Under the pieces are notes generated by a model that was not told the origin of the DNA, did not search any database, and saw nothing but the letters and a program-made list of their open reading frames with translations. Below, piece after piece: positions 17,749 through 26,353 of a stretch of 64,000 bases of DNA (its first letter is position 1; every line of letters starts with the position of its first letter). This stretch comes from Lactobacillus sp. PV012 (GTDB lineage Bacteria; Bacillota; Bacilli; Lactobacillales; Lactobacillaceae). Location of the stretch: the NCBI RefSeq assembly GCF_014522325.1, contig NZ_CP041983.1, forward strand, positions 1,459,860 through 1,523,859. Direction: 5' to 3'. The position numbers were made by a program, and so were the translations under genes.

Positions 17749-18415
17749 TTATATCTGACATTCTTCCATCAATCATTTCATACACCTTATCAGCATACTT
17801 TTCTAACCGTAAATCATGCGTAACAAGTAAAATAGCTTTGTGCTGCTGGCGCGCTAAGTCCTGGAACATTTGCCCCACTTCCTCTACGCGTTCACTATCT
17901 AAGGAAGCTGTTGGCTCATCAGCCAATAAAATTTGTGGATTAGCAAATAATGCCCGGGTAATGGCTACCCGCTGTTTTTGACCACCAGATAATTCTTTCG
18001 GATACTTTCTCAATAAATTAGTAATTCCCAATTTTTTTAAAAGCTGATCTAACTTTTCTTGAGTTAAGTTATTTTTCTTAACTTTCTCTACCAATTTAAA
18101 TTGTTCGTTCACTGTTAAATATGGAACCAAGTTGTAGGCTTGTAAAACAAATCCAATATCATTTAGCCGTAATTTTTCTGCCTGCTTGTTTTTTAAATGA
18201 CTAACATCTTTACCATTAATTAACACTTGTCCACTGGTTGGTCGCTGCAAAGCTCCCGCAATTGTTAAAAAAGTACTTTTCCCTGCTCCAGAAGGTCCAA
18301 TAATTAAAACAACTTCACCCTTATTTGCTTCAAAATTAATATTTTTTAAAGCTTGAACTTGTGCGTCACCTTTCCCATAAATTTTATTAACATCTTTTAA
18401 AGTAATTACTGGCAT
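17729..18415 (-). CDS. ABC transporter ATP-binding protein, HrtA/LolD-like
   Basis: 228-residue ATPase of the MacB/LolD/HrtA branch. Walker A LIIGPSGAGKSTF, Q-loop GFVLQAYNLVPYLT, signature KELSGGQKQRVAI, Walker [14 protein letters not shown]-loop LLVTHDLR. The ATG at 18415 is chosen because GAAGGA precedes it at six bases; the longer frame overlaps the permease gene's Shine-Dalgarno region. It pairs with the FtsX-type permease 16 bases upstream. HrtBA pumps excess haem out of the membrane in related Firmicutes; haem as substrate here is inference, since no haem-responsive regulator is adjacent. Confidence 0.88.
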   Translation of the reverse strand: MPVITLKDVNKIYGKGDAQVQALKNINFEANKGEVVLIIGPSGAGKSTFLTIAGALQRPTSGQVLINGKDVSHLKNKQAEKLRLNDIGFVLQAYNLVPYLTVNEQFKLVEKVKKNNLTQEKLDQLLKKLGITNLLRKYPKELSGGQKQRVAITRALFANPQILLADEPTASLDSERVEEVGQMFQDLARQQHKAILLVTHDLRLEKYADKVYEMIDGRMSDITKKRSS

Positions 18416-18431
18416 CTTTATCCTTCTTTCT

Positions 18432-19490
18432 TTAGCCAATTGCTTTCGCTGGATCTACTTTCATAATTGAGCGAATTGGGATTAAACCACCAATAATTCC
18501 TGTAGCAATCATCCCTGCAAAGCCACTAATCATGATCCATGGTGCAAAATCAAGCGGTACCGCTGCTGGTAATACTTTTGTCATAATTAACATTACTACC
18601 CAGGCAATAACTGTTCCTAAAATTACTAAAATTAATGATTGCCCTAAGGTAGCTCCGATTAATGTTTTCATTGGAATTCCTTGAGCACGTAAAACCGCAT
18701 AATTTGGAAGTTTTTGAATAGTTAAGATATATAAAAAGACTGCAATTACAATTAAAGATATTACATATAAAAAGCCAATCATCATTTCAAAAGTTAAATT
18801 TTGTGCCATATAACCTGGAAGCTTTTTAACAAAAGTATTGCGGTCATAGGTTTTTGTATTTGTAGAATCTAGCTTAAAGCTATTTTTTGAGATAATCCCT
18901 GAGGCAACGGCATTAGGCATCATTGGCCGAATTGCCTTCCAAACAGATAACTTGCCGTAGATAATTGGTGCAATATTAATCTTGGCATTTTTTACAAAAC
19001 CGACGATTTTATATTTTTTCTTGCTGCTATTAAAAGTTACTTCATTATTTAAGCGATATCCCTTTTCTTTTAAAGCAGTATCAGCTAAAACTTCATTATT
19101 TTTTGTTGGTTTTGTTCCTTCTACAATATCTAAGTTTTTATAAATATATTGTTTATAATCTAAACCAATAAATTGTGCTGAAACTGTACCATCTCCTGAA
19201 TGTTTTACAACAACTGGTGTTTGACCCACGTATGCTTGCTTTTGGTTATTTAACGTGGTATCTTTCATATCCTGTTTGGTAATCACCGATTGGGCAAGAT
19301 TAATATTTGAATTTTTATTCAATACCACTGAATTCGTCTCCCAACTATTAATTGCTTGTGTATTTTCAGAAGCCAAGCCTGTGGAGAGGGAAGCTAACAT
19401 AAAAATTAAAAAAGCAATTAAAAAGATCATAAAGGTTATTAATCCGTACCGTAATTTTTCATATTTAATTTCTTTTAACGCTAAAAACAT
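18432..19490 (-). CDS. ABC transporter permease, HrtB-like (FtsX/MacB type)
   Basis: 352-residue permease with one N-terminal membrane helix (about residues 16-38), a large extracellular domain and three C-terminal helices, the MacB/FtsX layout. The start MFLALKEIKYEKLRYGLITFMIF, the YILTIQKLPNYAVLRAQGIP segment and the end VDPAKAIG closely recall HrtB of staphylococci and lactococci (about 350 residues). ATG 19490 has GAGGTGG upstream. Export of haem or another hydrophobic toxin is the best guess. There is no regulator gene next to it. Confidence 0.85.
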   Translation of the reverse strand: MFLALKEIKYEKLRYGLITFMIFLIAFLIFMLASLSTGLASENTQAINSWETNSVVLNKNSNINLAQSVITKQDMKDTTLNNQKQAYVGQTPVVVKHSGDGTVSAQFIGLDYKQYIYKNLDIVEGTKPTKNNEVLADTALKEKGYRLNNEVTFNSSKKKYKIVGFVKNAKINIAPIIYGKLSVWKAIRPMMPNAVASGIISKNSFKLDSTNTKTYDRNTFVKKLPGYMAQNLTFEMMIGFLYVISLIVIAVFLYILTIQKLPNYAVLRAQGIPMKTLIGATLGQSLILVILGTVIAWVVMLIMTKVLPAAVPLDFAPWIMISGFAGMIATGIIGGLIPIRSIMKVDPAKAIG

Positions 19491-19522
19491 CAATCCACCT
19501 CAAAACTCTACTTCTATTCTTT

Positions 19523-20119
19523 CTAGGCATAATTTTTATTATAGAAAACTAAACTCTGCTTTTGCTCATCCAAATAAAGCTTACAGGCACAACAATTTCC
19601 CATTTGAGCAAAAGATGTCATATCTCCCTTACTAATATAATGGGCACAAATCATGCGACTAACTACTCCATGACAAACTATTAGTATTTTACCACTTCGA
19701 AGCTTTTGGACTAGTTCATTCATAAAACTTACGAGCCGTTTTTCAAAATGCTCTTTGCTCTCAATATCTTTTGCATACTTATACATATTAGTATTGGTAA
19801 AGCCATTTTTATCAAAAGCGTCAGGATATTTATCTTTTAAGTAGGAGACTGGTTGCTCATCCCATGATCCAAAATCAAATTCTTTAATTCGGTCATCAAT
19901 CTGATAAGAACGTTCACCTACAAAAATTTTAGCCGTTTCTTGAGCTCTTTGTAAAGGACTCACATAAATAGCATCAAATAGACTGGCATCAAAGTTTTTT
20001 GCTGCATTTTCAGCATCTTCTCGTCCAGTCTTACTCAAACTTGGATCTACCCTAGCACCTTGAACCTTTCCTTGTGCATTTAATTCTGTTTCACCATGTC
20101 TTAAAATTACTACTTCCAT
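19523..20119 (-). CDS. Histidine phosphatase family protein (phosphoglycerate mutase-like)
   Basis: 198-residue enzyme with the RHGE motif (VILRHGETELNAQG, catalytic His8), the second basic motif SPLQRAQETA, the acid EFDFGSWD, and the C-terminal VCHGVVSR with the second histidine. Length is typical of broad-specificity or cofactor-dependent phosphatases and shorter than glycolytic GpmA (about 230), so it is more likely a phosphatase than a mutase. It is divergent from the esterase gene with about 90 bases between. Substrate not predictable. Confidence 0.88.
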   Translation of the reverse strand: MEVVILRHGETELNAQGKVQGARVDPSLSKTGREDAENAAKNFDASLFDAIYVSPLQRAQETAKIFVGERSYQIDDRIKEFDFGSWDEQPVSYLKDKYPDAFDKNGFTNTNMYKYAKDIESKEHFEKRLVSFMNELVQKLRSGKILIVCHGVVSRMICAHYISKGDMTSFAQMGNCCACKLYLDEQKQSLVFYNKNYA

Positions 20120-20206
20120 TATTATACTTTCCCCATTAATAAGTCACTACTTTTCAATTTCTCTTATAAAAAGTATACAATACTCTTAGAAATGGAGGTT
20201 AATTTT

Positions 20207-20947
20207 ATGACTCAAGTAACAGTTCAAAGAGATGGCTTAACACTAGTGGGAGACTATATTAAGCCTAATCAAGAAACTTATGATCTAGCCATTCTTTTTC
20301 ACGGCTTTAAAGCAAATCGTAACTCACCAATTATTAAAGCAGTAAGCGATAGTCTGAACCAAGCAGGACTAGCAACAATGCGTTTTGATTTTGATGGTTG
20401 TGGCGATTCAGATGGTAAATTTGAAAATATGACTGTACCAGGAGAAATTGCAGATGCCAATGCAATTTTCCAATTTGCCTTAGCAGATCATCACGTTAAA
20501 AATATTTACTTAGTAGGCCACTCACAAGGTGGTGTAGTTGCTTCAATGCTTGCAGGGCTCTATCCTAATGCTGAGTTAATTAAAAAAGTTGTCTTACTTG
20601 CTCCTGCTGCCACCCTACGTTCAGACGCACTTAAGGGAGATTTACAAGGAATTCCCTATAATCCAAATGATATTCCGGAAGCAATTCAAATTGGTAACTT
20701 TACTGTGGGAGGTTTTTATCTACGAACTGCGCAAATTTTACCAATTTATGATGTTGCCAAGCACTATCAAGGGCCTGTTTGTCTAATTCATGGTACTAAC
20801 GATCAAGTAGTGAGTCCTAACGCTTCCAAAAAATATCATGAAGTTTATAAAAATAGTATCTTACACCTAGTAAATGGAGCAGATCACCGCTTCACTCCTC
20901 CTTATCAAAAAATTGCTGTTGATTATACAACTAATTTTCTTCACTAA
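20207..20947 (+). CDS. Cinnamoyl/feruloyl esterase (alpha/beta hydrolase)
   Basis: 246-residue serine hydrolase strongly recalling the L. johnsonii cinnamoyl esterases. The nucleophile is Ser106 in GHSQGG, the same number as in LJ0536; the acid is Asp199 in HGTNDQVVSPN and the base is His227 in NGADHRF. The oxyanion stretch is LFHGFKANRN. The insertion SDALKGDLQGIPYNPNDIPEAIQIGNFTVGG corresponds to the lid that contacts the aromatic acid in that group. Start 20207 has GGAGG eight bases upstream; an earlier ATG lies inside that site. No signal peptide: it acts inside the cell on imported hydroxycinnamate esters such as chlorogenic or ethyl ferulate. Exact specificity is inference. Confidence 0.85.
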   Translation: MTQVTVQRDGLTLVGDYIKPNQETYDLAILFHGFKANRNSPIIKAVSDSLNQAGLATMRFDFDGCGDSDGKFENMTVPGEIADANAIFQFALADHHVKNIYLVGHSQGGVVASMLAGLYPNAELIKKVVLLAPAATLRSDALKGDLQGIPYNPNDIPEAIQIGNFTVGGFYLRTAQILPIYDVAKHYQGPVCLIHGTNDQVVSPNASKKYHEVYKNSILHLVNGADHRFTPPYQKIAVDYTTNFLH

Positions 20948-20986
20948 AAAATGTACCCTCCCGATGCAAGGGAAGGTACATTTTTT
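20946..20986. terminator. Bidirectional terminator between the esterase and phnE genes
   Basis: AAAAAATGTACC and GGTACATTTTTT enclose an inner CTCCC/GGGAA pairing and a short loop. It lies between converging genes. Confidence 0.9.
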
Positions 20987-20987
20987 A

Positions 20988-21800
20988 TTACACTAATTTT
21001 TTTCGAATCTTTCCAGAAATCCAATCGATTAGAATTACCATTACAATAATTCCTAATAAAATGATCCCTACTCTGTTCCATTCGCGATATTGAATAGCGA
21101 TGATTAATGGATATCCAATACCACCTGCACCAACCAAACCTAGGATTGAAGCTGAACGTACCGAAACATCAAAACGATAAAGCGTAGTCGAAATTAACGC
21201 TGGCATTAAATTAGGCATCGTAGCAAACATTGTGATATTAAAACGTGATCCCCCAGCTGCTACTATCGCTTCATTGACATCCTTTTCTAAACTTTCAATT
21301 GACTCTGAATATAGTTTAGCTAGCATTCCAATTGAGTGAAATCCAAGTGCAAATACACCCGCTGGGGCTCCAGGGCCAACTGCTTTAATAAACATCAATG
21401 CTAGAACAATTTCAGGGAAGGCTCTAATAATTGCTAAGATAGTTTTTCCTGTTCTAGAAACATACCACTTCTTATGTTTCCCAGTTGCGGCCCAAAATGC
21501 AAGAGGAAGGGAAATAAACGCTGAAATAAATGTTCCTAAAAATGCAATACATAATGTATCCCATAGTTGTGAAATTAAGTCTTCTCCCGTACCGTTATAA
21601 ACATATGACCAGTCGGGATGAATAATTCCATCAAAAATTGCACCTGTAATTTGCCCAGCTGTAGGTTTGATGCCAGAAAAATCTAACCCCGTGCATGACC
21701 AAACAACTAGTAATGCTACAATAATTCCAATGCACCAATTAATTATCTTCTTTTTATTTCCAGTATTTTGTGGGGGTAATTTTTTTACTGCATTATCCAT
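20988..21800 (-). CDS. phnE: Phosphonate-type ABC transporter permease PhnE (second copy)
   Basis: 270-residue binding-protein-dependent permease with about six membrane segments. The coupling region is SIESLEKDVNEAIVAAGGSRFNITMFATMPNLMPALIS, and the C-terminal GLVGAGGIGYPLIIAIQYREWNRVG is the PhnE hallmark. It is the last gene of phnD-phnC-phnE-phnE, and its start overlaps the first phnE stop as TAATG. Two different phnE genes in one operon imply a heterodimeric membrane pore. No phosphonate-degrading genes are nearby, so the ligand (phosphonate, phosphite, phosphate or an organophosphate) is open. Confidence 0.9.
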   Translation of the reverse strand: MDNAVKKLPPQNTGNKKKIINWCIGIIVALLVVWSCTGLDFSGIKPTAGQITGAIFDGIIHPDWSYVYNGTGEDLISQLWDTLCIAFLGTFISAFISLPLAFWAATGKHKKWYVSRTGKTILAIIRAFPEIVLALMFIKAVGPGAPAGVFALGFHSIGMLAKLYSESIESLEKDVNEAIVAAGGSRFNITMFATMPNLMPALISTTLYRFDVSVRSASILGLVGAGGIGYPLIIAIQYREWNRVGIILLGIIVMVILIDWISGKIRKKLV

Positions 21801-22591
21801 TATTTCATCAATGCCTCCCTAAATTTACTTGAAATATAGTCAATTATTAACACTACAATAATAATCACAAAAATGATTAACCCAGTCTTTTCATACTCAA
21901 ATACTTGAAGTGTCTGCTGTAAGTAAAGTCCGATACCACCTGCACCAATATAACCAAGTACTGTTGATGCACGAACGTTAATTTCAAAAGCGTAGAGAAC
22001 ATCTGAAATAAAATAAGTCATAATTTGTGGCAATACCGCATAATGAATAACTTGAATTTTACTCGCTCCACTAGCTGTTAAGGCCTCAATTGGGCCAGGA
22101 TCAATGGTTTCAACAGATTCATAAAATAGTTTTACTACAATTCCAAAAGTGAACACTGACAGTGCCATAATACCAGCGATTGGTCCAATCCCCACAATTG
22201 CTACAAAAATCGCACCCAATAACAAATCTGGAATTGTGCGAATTACATTCATAATTAAACGCAAGATTCCAGTTACCGCTTTATTTTTAACAATATTTCT
22301 TGCAATTAATAAACCATAAATAAATGAAATTACTGATCCAATAAATGTTCCTAAGATTGCCATCTTCAAAGTTTCAATTAACTTAGGAATTGCTAAGGTT
22401 GCATAAGACCAATCAGGATGGAACATTTGAACCAAAATTTCTGAAAAATTATCAAAATTATTTGGATCAAATAACTCACTAATATGTGCCCCTGTATCTC
22501 CAATTGACACTACACACCCAACTATTAGCACTAGAATCCAAACAATCGTCCAGGTCTTTAACTTTTGTTTAGGTAACTTTTCCTTATTCAT
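21800..22591 (-). CDS. phnE: Phosphonate-type ABC transporter permease PhnE (first copy)
   Basis: 263-residue permease, homologous to the next gene but clearly diverged. Coupling region [40 protein letters not shown] and hallmark [27 protein letters not shown]. About six membrane helices, the first at residues 13-32. It overlaps phnC by eight bases, so translation is coupled. Confidence 0.9.
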   Translation of the reverse strand: MNKEKLPKQKLKTWTIVWILVLIVGCVVSIGDTGAHISELFDPNNFDNFSEILVQMFHPDWSYATLAIPKLIETLKMAILGTFIGSVISFIYGLLIARNIVKNKAVTGILRLIMNVIRTIPDLLLGAIFVAIVGIGPIAGIMALSVFTFGIVVKLFYESVETIDPGPIEALTASGASKIQVIHYAVLPQIMTYFISDVLYAFEINVRASTVLGYIGAGGIGLYLQQTLQVFEYEKTGLIIFVIIIVVLIIDYISSKFREALMK

Positions 22592-23357
22592 TTACTTCCT
22601 CCAACTTTTGTCCTTGATATATTTGATCAAAAATTGAATCAGGTGTTTCACTCATCTTTCCATCATAGACAATCTCGCCTGCATGTACCCCAATTACACG
22701 ATCCCCAAATTCTTTAGCCAATTCAACACTATGGAGATTGGCTAACACAGTCATCCCATACTCTTGATTTAGCATTTTTAAATCATGCATAACATGGTGA
22801 GAAGTTTGTGGATCAAGTGAGGCTGTTGGTTCATCAGCCAAGATAATTTTAGGATCTTGTGTCAAGACTCTGGCAATTGCTACACGTTGCTGCTGTCCAC
22901 CAGATAGCTTATCTGCTCGTACATAAATTTTTTCTCCAAGATTTACTCTTTGTAATGCTTCATAGGCTCTTAATTTATCTTCCTTTGTAAATAAATTAAA
23001 AGTAGTCTTCCACGTTGGATAATATGCTACTCTCCCAGTTAACACATTTCTTAAAACGCTGGAACGTTTTACTAGATTAAAATTTTGAAAAATCATACCA
23101 ATATCACGTCTAATCAGGCGCAACTGCTTTCCACTTGCCTTAGTAATAGATTTACCATCAATTTCAATGTCGCCTTCACTAATATCTTGCAAACGATTAA
23201 TGGAGCGTAATAGTGTCGACTTCCCTGCTCCCGATAAACCAACTATTACTACAAATTCACCCTTATTAATTGTTAAATTAATGTCCTTTAGGCCAACTGT
23301 ACCATTAGGATAGACTTTTTTAACATTTCTTAATTGAATCATTGGTTGATTTTTCAT
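22584..23357 (-). CDS. phnC: Phosphonate-type ABC transporter ATP-binding protein PhnC
   Basis: 257-residue ATPase. Walker [22 protein letters not shown]-loop [30 protein letters not shown] (the NVLTGR stretch is specific to PhnC), signature [15 protein letters not shown], Walker [13 protein letters not shown]-loop ANLHSVELA. Middle gene of the operon, 23 bases after phnD. Confidence 0.94.
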   Translation of the reverse strand: MKNQPMIQLRNVKKVYPNGTVGLKDINLTINKGEFVVIVGLSGAGKSTLLRSINRLQDISEGDIEIDGKSITKASGKQLRLIRRDIGMIFQNFNLVKRSSVLRNVLTGRVAYYPTWKTTFNLFTKEDKLRAYEALQRVNLGEKIYVRADKLSGGQQQRVAIARVLTQDPKIILADEPTASLDPQTSHHVMHDLKMLNQEYGMTVLANLHSVELAKEFGDRVIGVHAGEIVYDGKMSETPDSIFDQIYQGQKLEEVNE

Positions 23358-23380
23358 TTATCTACTCCTTAACTTAATAA

Positions 23381-24310
23381 TTAATTTTTCATATTTGAAA
23401 TAACTTTATTATAGTCACGTACTACATTGAAATCGGCATCTTTTGTAGGAACATAAGCTTCATGACTATAGATTGATTCGATTAATGCTTTACCCTTCTT
23501 AGATTTTGAAATATTAACCATTGCCTTCATCAATTTTTTACGAAAACTTTGTGACATATCTGGTCTAACTGCAATTACGTCATTAGGTATTTCTCTTGTA
23601 AAGTAAATTGGTACAACTTCTTTTTTAATATTTGGTTGATCTTTAAGTACAGAATTTCTTGCATCCCCAAATACAAATGCTGCATCAGTATCACCATTCA
23701 AAACGTTTAAGACAGCTTCATCTTGTCCAGTAACAGTTACTAATTTACTATCTTTAGGGATGTTTAATCCTTTTTTATAAAGCTCTGCAATTGGAAAGAC
23801 ATATCCAGCAGATGACGTTGGATTCTGAACTGAGATGCTTTTTCCTTTTAAATCTTTCCACGATTTAATTTTTGATCCCTTTTTAACAAGAATTTCTGAA
23901 GTATAAGATCTTGTTAATGCCTTGGTCCAATTTCCATCTGGTTTCGTTACAGAAAAGCGCTCTGCTTGCAATAAAACGTCTGCTGCATGAAGTTTATCAT
24001 GAGCTAGAACATAACCGTTAGGTGGTAAAAATCCTGCATCAATTTTTTTAGACTTCATTGCTTCGACTACAGTGGTATAGTCTGTCGACATTGTTACATG
24101 AACTGGTATTCCCAATTCTTTAGATAGCAATCCTTCTAAAGGCTTAGCTCTTCCCTCCAATTTATCAGCTGCCTGACTTGGGACAAATTGAATTTGAAGC
24201 TCTTTGGGAGTATAAGATTTAGTCTTTTCTTTATGATTTCCACAAGCAGTCATTACTGTAGTGATTAGTACTAAACCAATCATTACAATAATTTTCTTTA
24301 ACCCTCTCAT
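23381..24310 (-). CDS. phnD: Phosphonate-type ABC transporter substrate-binding lipoprotein PhnD
   Basis: 309-residue periplasmic-binding-type protein anchored as a lipoprotein: signal peptide MRGLKKIIVMIGLVLITTVM, then lipobox TAC with Cys23. Binding-fold motifs: LQIQFVPSQAADKLEGRAKPLEGLLSKELG, DAGFLPPNGYVLAHD, SVQNPTSSAGYVFP and AAFVFGDARNSVL, the usual PhnD phosphate-contact regions. GGAGG precedes the ATG. Transcription must pass the terminator at 24351-24399, suggesting ligand- or translation-controlled read-through. Confidence 0.92.
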   Translation of the reverse strand: MRGLKKIIVMIGLVLITTVMTACGNHKEKTKSYTPKELQIQFVPSQAADKLEGRAKPLEGLLSKELGIPVHVTMSTDYTTVVEAMKSKKIDAGFLPPNGYVLAHDKLHAADVLLQAERFSVTKPDGNWTKALTRSYTSEILVKKGSKIKSWKDLKGKSISVQNPTSSAGYVFPIAELYKKGLNIPKDSKLVTVTGQDEAVLNVLNGDTDAAFVFGDARNSVLKDQPNIKKEVVPIYFTREIPNDVIAVRPDMSQSFRKKLMKAMVNISKSKKGKALIESIYSHEAYVPTKDADFNVVRDYNKVISNMKN

Positions 24311-24335
24311 TTAAATCCTCCGAAACTTAGCATTA

Positions 24336-24512
24336 CTAAATAAATGATAGAAAAAAAGACTTAAAAGAGACACCGGATAATGTTTCTAATAAGTCTTTTA
24401 TGCGAACAGCAAAATATAAAAGTATAATTTTTAAAGAAGGCACAGATGAGAATGAGTCGTCAAAAACGCATACGTTAGATCTTTTAAGTTGTGATCTAGC
24501 TGGCTGACGCAT
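24336..24512 (-). CDS. Small leader ORF upstream of phnDCEE (58 codons)
   Basis: Unrecognised 58-residue ORF starting MRQPARSQLKRSNVCVF and ending FKSFFLSFI, with a perfect AAGGAGGT site eight bases before ATG and a stop 25 bases before phnD. The N-terminal third is basic, the middle Ser-rich, and the C-terminal third hydrophobic because it is encoded by the U-rich terminator hairpin. That overlap suggests the 3' codons are secondary and the functional part is the start: a leader peptide whose translation controls the hairpin. It may also be a true small protein. No family is recognised. Confidence 0.5.
   Translation of the reverse strand: MRQPARSQLKRSNVCVFDDSFSSVPSLKIILLYFAVRIKDLLETLSGVSFKSFFLSFI
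24351..24399 (-). terminator. Conditional terminator (attenuator) in the phn leader
   Basis: On the coding strand AAAAGACTTA pairs with TAAGTCTTTT, extended by GA-ACA/TGT-TC pairs, with loop TTATCCGG and a run of seven T. It lies 41 bases upstream of phnD on the same strand. ACTTAAAAGA earlier in the leader (plus-strand 24480-24489) is the exact complement of TCTTTTAAGT in the 3' arm (24359-24368), so an antiterminator can form. Confidence 0.7.
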
Positions 24513-24646
24513 TGTTTAATACCTCCTTAACAAATTTACTTTCACTTTTGTTGTATTATATAGTACTAAATATTTGACAATTTGAAAATATATATTTCTA
24601 AATTTAACCCGATTTTTTTATTGGTACCAACCAATTCTAAATGAAA

Positions 24647-24677
24647 AGATCACTGAATAATAAAATTCAATGATCTT
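24647..24677 (-). terminator. Terminator after the secreted protein gene
   Basis: AAGATCA-C-TGAAT and ATTCA-A-TGATCTT pair around a six-base loop, followed on the minus strand by a short T run. Confidence 0.75.
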
Positions 24678-24688
24678 AATTTAGGTTA

Positions 24689-25504
24689 TTATTTTTTTCT
24701 AAACACTGGTTTTAAATCTTTGACATCACTTGCGCTTACCCAAAAGTTTGCAGACTTGTTTTTAACATGGTAGTAAATCTTTTTACCATTTTTTACTGGT
24801 GTTTCTAATTTAAAACTTTTTGCTTTAATCTTATATTTATTCTTCTTGAAAGTATAAGTTGCTTTAGTAGACTTCTTGGTACTTCTAGTTTTTCTATATA
24901 GGGTGTAGTAATAGGAAGATTTTTTGCTACTTTTCTTTTTAGCAGTATAGTAAAGAAATCTCTTTTTCAAATCTGCTTGTTTAGCTTCTTCTTTTTGAAG
25001 TTTTTCCTTATACTCTTTTTGAGCATTATTTAAATTAGTTTGAATGTTAGCAGAATACTCATCTCTTGTTGGAATAGAAGTAGATGCATTTACTTCATCT
25101 GCCAAAATAAAAATCCCGTATTCTTTTCCAGCAATTGTTTTTCTTTCTATAAAGTATCCCTTTACAGGTTGGTTGTTTTCTTTACTGGTAAATTCATAAG
25201 AATATTGAACCTTAATGGTTTCACCAGCTTTATAGTCACTTTTTTCTGGTGTAACAGCATTTGCTGAATCAACTTTTAAAATAACTGGATTATTTTCTTT
25301 AACTGTCACATTCACAGTAGAAAAAATAGGTTCAAAATGGATTGTGCCTTTTTCATCTTTAGTAATGTTAACAGTTTTATCTGTTGAAGTACCAATTATC
25401 GTATTAGCTGCTTTAACAATGTTAGGTGTCATACTGATTCCAGTCCCGATTAAAAGAGCAGTCGAAACTTCAGCCAAAATTTTAACAAAATTATTTTTTT
25501 TCAT
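24689..25504 (-). CDS. Secreted basic surface-type protein of unknown function
   Basis: 271-residue exported protein. The signal peptide (ILAEVSTALLIGTGISMTPNIVKA, cut probably after AKA-like VKA) is followed by a beta-rich Thr/Val stretch (about 35-150), an acidic-basic helix of likely coiled coil (about 150-190) and a strongly basic Lys/Tyr-rich C-terminus with KKRFLYYTAKKKSSKKSSYYY and a segment ending GKKIYYHVKNKSANFWVSASDVKDL. The C-terminal pattern recalls cell-wall attachment repeats of lactobacillus surface proteins such as the SLAP type, but the match is too weak to name. No LPXTG. The second of two adjacent ATGs is taken as the start because of spacing to GGAG. Confidence 0.65.
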   Translation of the reverse strand: MKKNNFVKILAEVSTALLIGTGISMTPNIVKAANTIIGTSTDKTVNITKDEKGTIHFEPIFSTVNVTVKENNPVILKVDSANAVTPEKSDYKAGETIKVQYSYEFTSKENNQPVKGYFIERKTIAGKEYGIFILADEVNASTSIPTRDEYSANIQTNLNNAQKEYKEKLQKEEAKQADLKKRFLYYTAKKKSSKKSSYYYTLYRKTRSTKKSTKATYTFKKNKYKIKAKSFKLETPVKNGKKIYYHVKNKSANFWVSASDVKDLKPVFRKK

Positions 25505-25648
25505 CATTTTCTCCGAATATTATATTAAATCATTAACCTTAAATATCATAACACATGTTACCTTTATTCAACTAGCTTCTTTTCTTTTATCCTTCACTTT
25601 GTGGTAGCATATTAAGTAAAGAAACTTTAGAAAGAATTGATAATTATC

Positions 25649-26353
25649 ATGAGTGAAGATTTATATGCAGATAACCCTGAAGATTTAAATATTGGGATCG
25701 TTTTACAATACCATATTAACTGGGAAGGTAAGATCGACAGCGATACCTTGATCAAAAAAGCTCGGAATAATGGTTTTCGTGGTGTAAGTGTTCGTAACGC
25801 TACTAAGGAACAAATTACTAGTTTACAAAAAGCCTGTGAAAAATATAGCATTAAGTTTTGTCAATCACGTCCTGCTTTACGCCTTTACGATGCTGATGAC
25901 ATCACCAAAATTATTATTGCTCGTTTTGAAAAACGCAATGCTTATTTTGAAGTGGACTTAACTAAAGAAGGACATTTAACTTCTGAAGACAGTGACCTTT
26001 TACTTCACTTGCGTAACTGGCTTGATTCGTTTGGACATGCTTTTTACGAAGCACGACCTGAAAAAAATATTACTAGTAATCCTCATGCTTATATTTTTAA
26101 AAATGCAATTGCACCTTACCAGATTTATATTTTTATTCATCAACCTCTTCCAGAAACTATTACATTAGTTGGAATGCCCGAAATAAAACGTGCTATGTGG
26201 ATTGATAGTCGCACTGAAATTGATTTTAACCAAAACAAAGATCAAGTAACTCTTGAACTTAAGCGTAACGATGAAGATAAAAAGTTCAACATCTACGGCA
26301 TTCGTTTTGAAGCGCACCGACCTGAGGATGACTTAGGTCCTACTAAATATTAA
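25649..26353 (+). CDS. Conserved hypothetical protein
   Basis: 234-residue soluble protein that I do not recognise. It has no signal peptide or membrane segment. Notable segments: NIGIVLQYHINWEGKIDSDTLIKKARNNGFRGVSVRN, LLLHLRNWLDSFGHAFYEARPEKN and FNIYGIRFEAHRPEDDLGP at the end. The ordered alternation of helices and strands suggests an alpha/beta fold. ATG 25649 is used, with only a weak ribosome binding site; TTG twelve bases upstream is possible. It converges on and overlaps the glycerophosphodiesterase gene by four bases with no terminator between. Confidence 0.7.
   Translation: MSEDLYADNPEDLNIGIVLQYHINWEGKIDSDTLIKKARNNGFRGVSVRNATKEQITSLQKACEKYSIKFCQSRPALRLYDADDITKIIIARFEKRNAYFEVDLTKEGHLTSEDSDLLLHLRNWLDSFGHAFYEARPEKNITSNPHAYIFKNAIAPYQIYIFIHQPLPETITLVGMPEIKRAMWIDSRTEIDFNQNKDQVTLELKRNDEDKKFNIYGIRFEAHRPEDDLGPTKY

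Noticed and set aside
24550..24580. Consensus promoter for the phn leader
   Set aside because: TTGTCA and TATAAT are present on the minus strand, but the spacing is only 14 bases; I left it uncalled.
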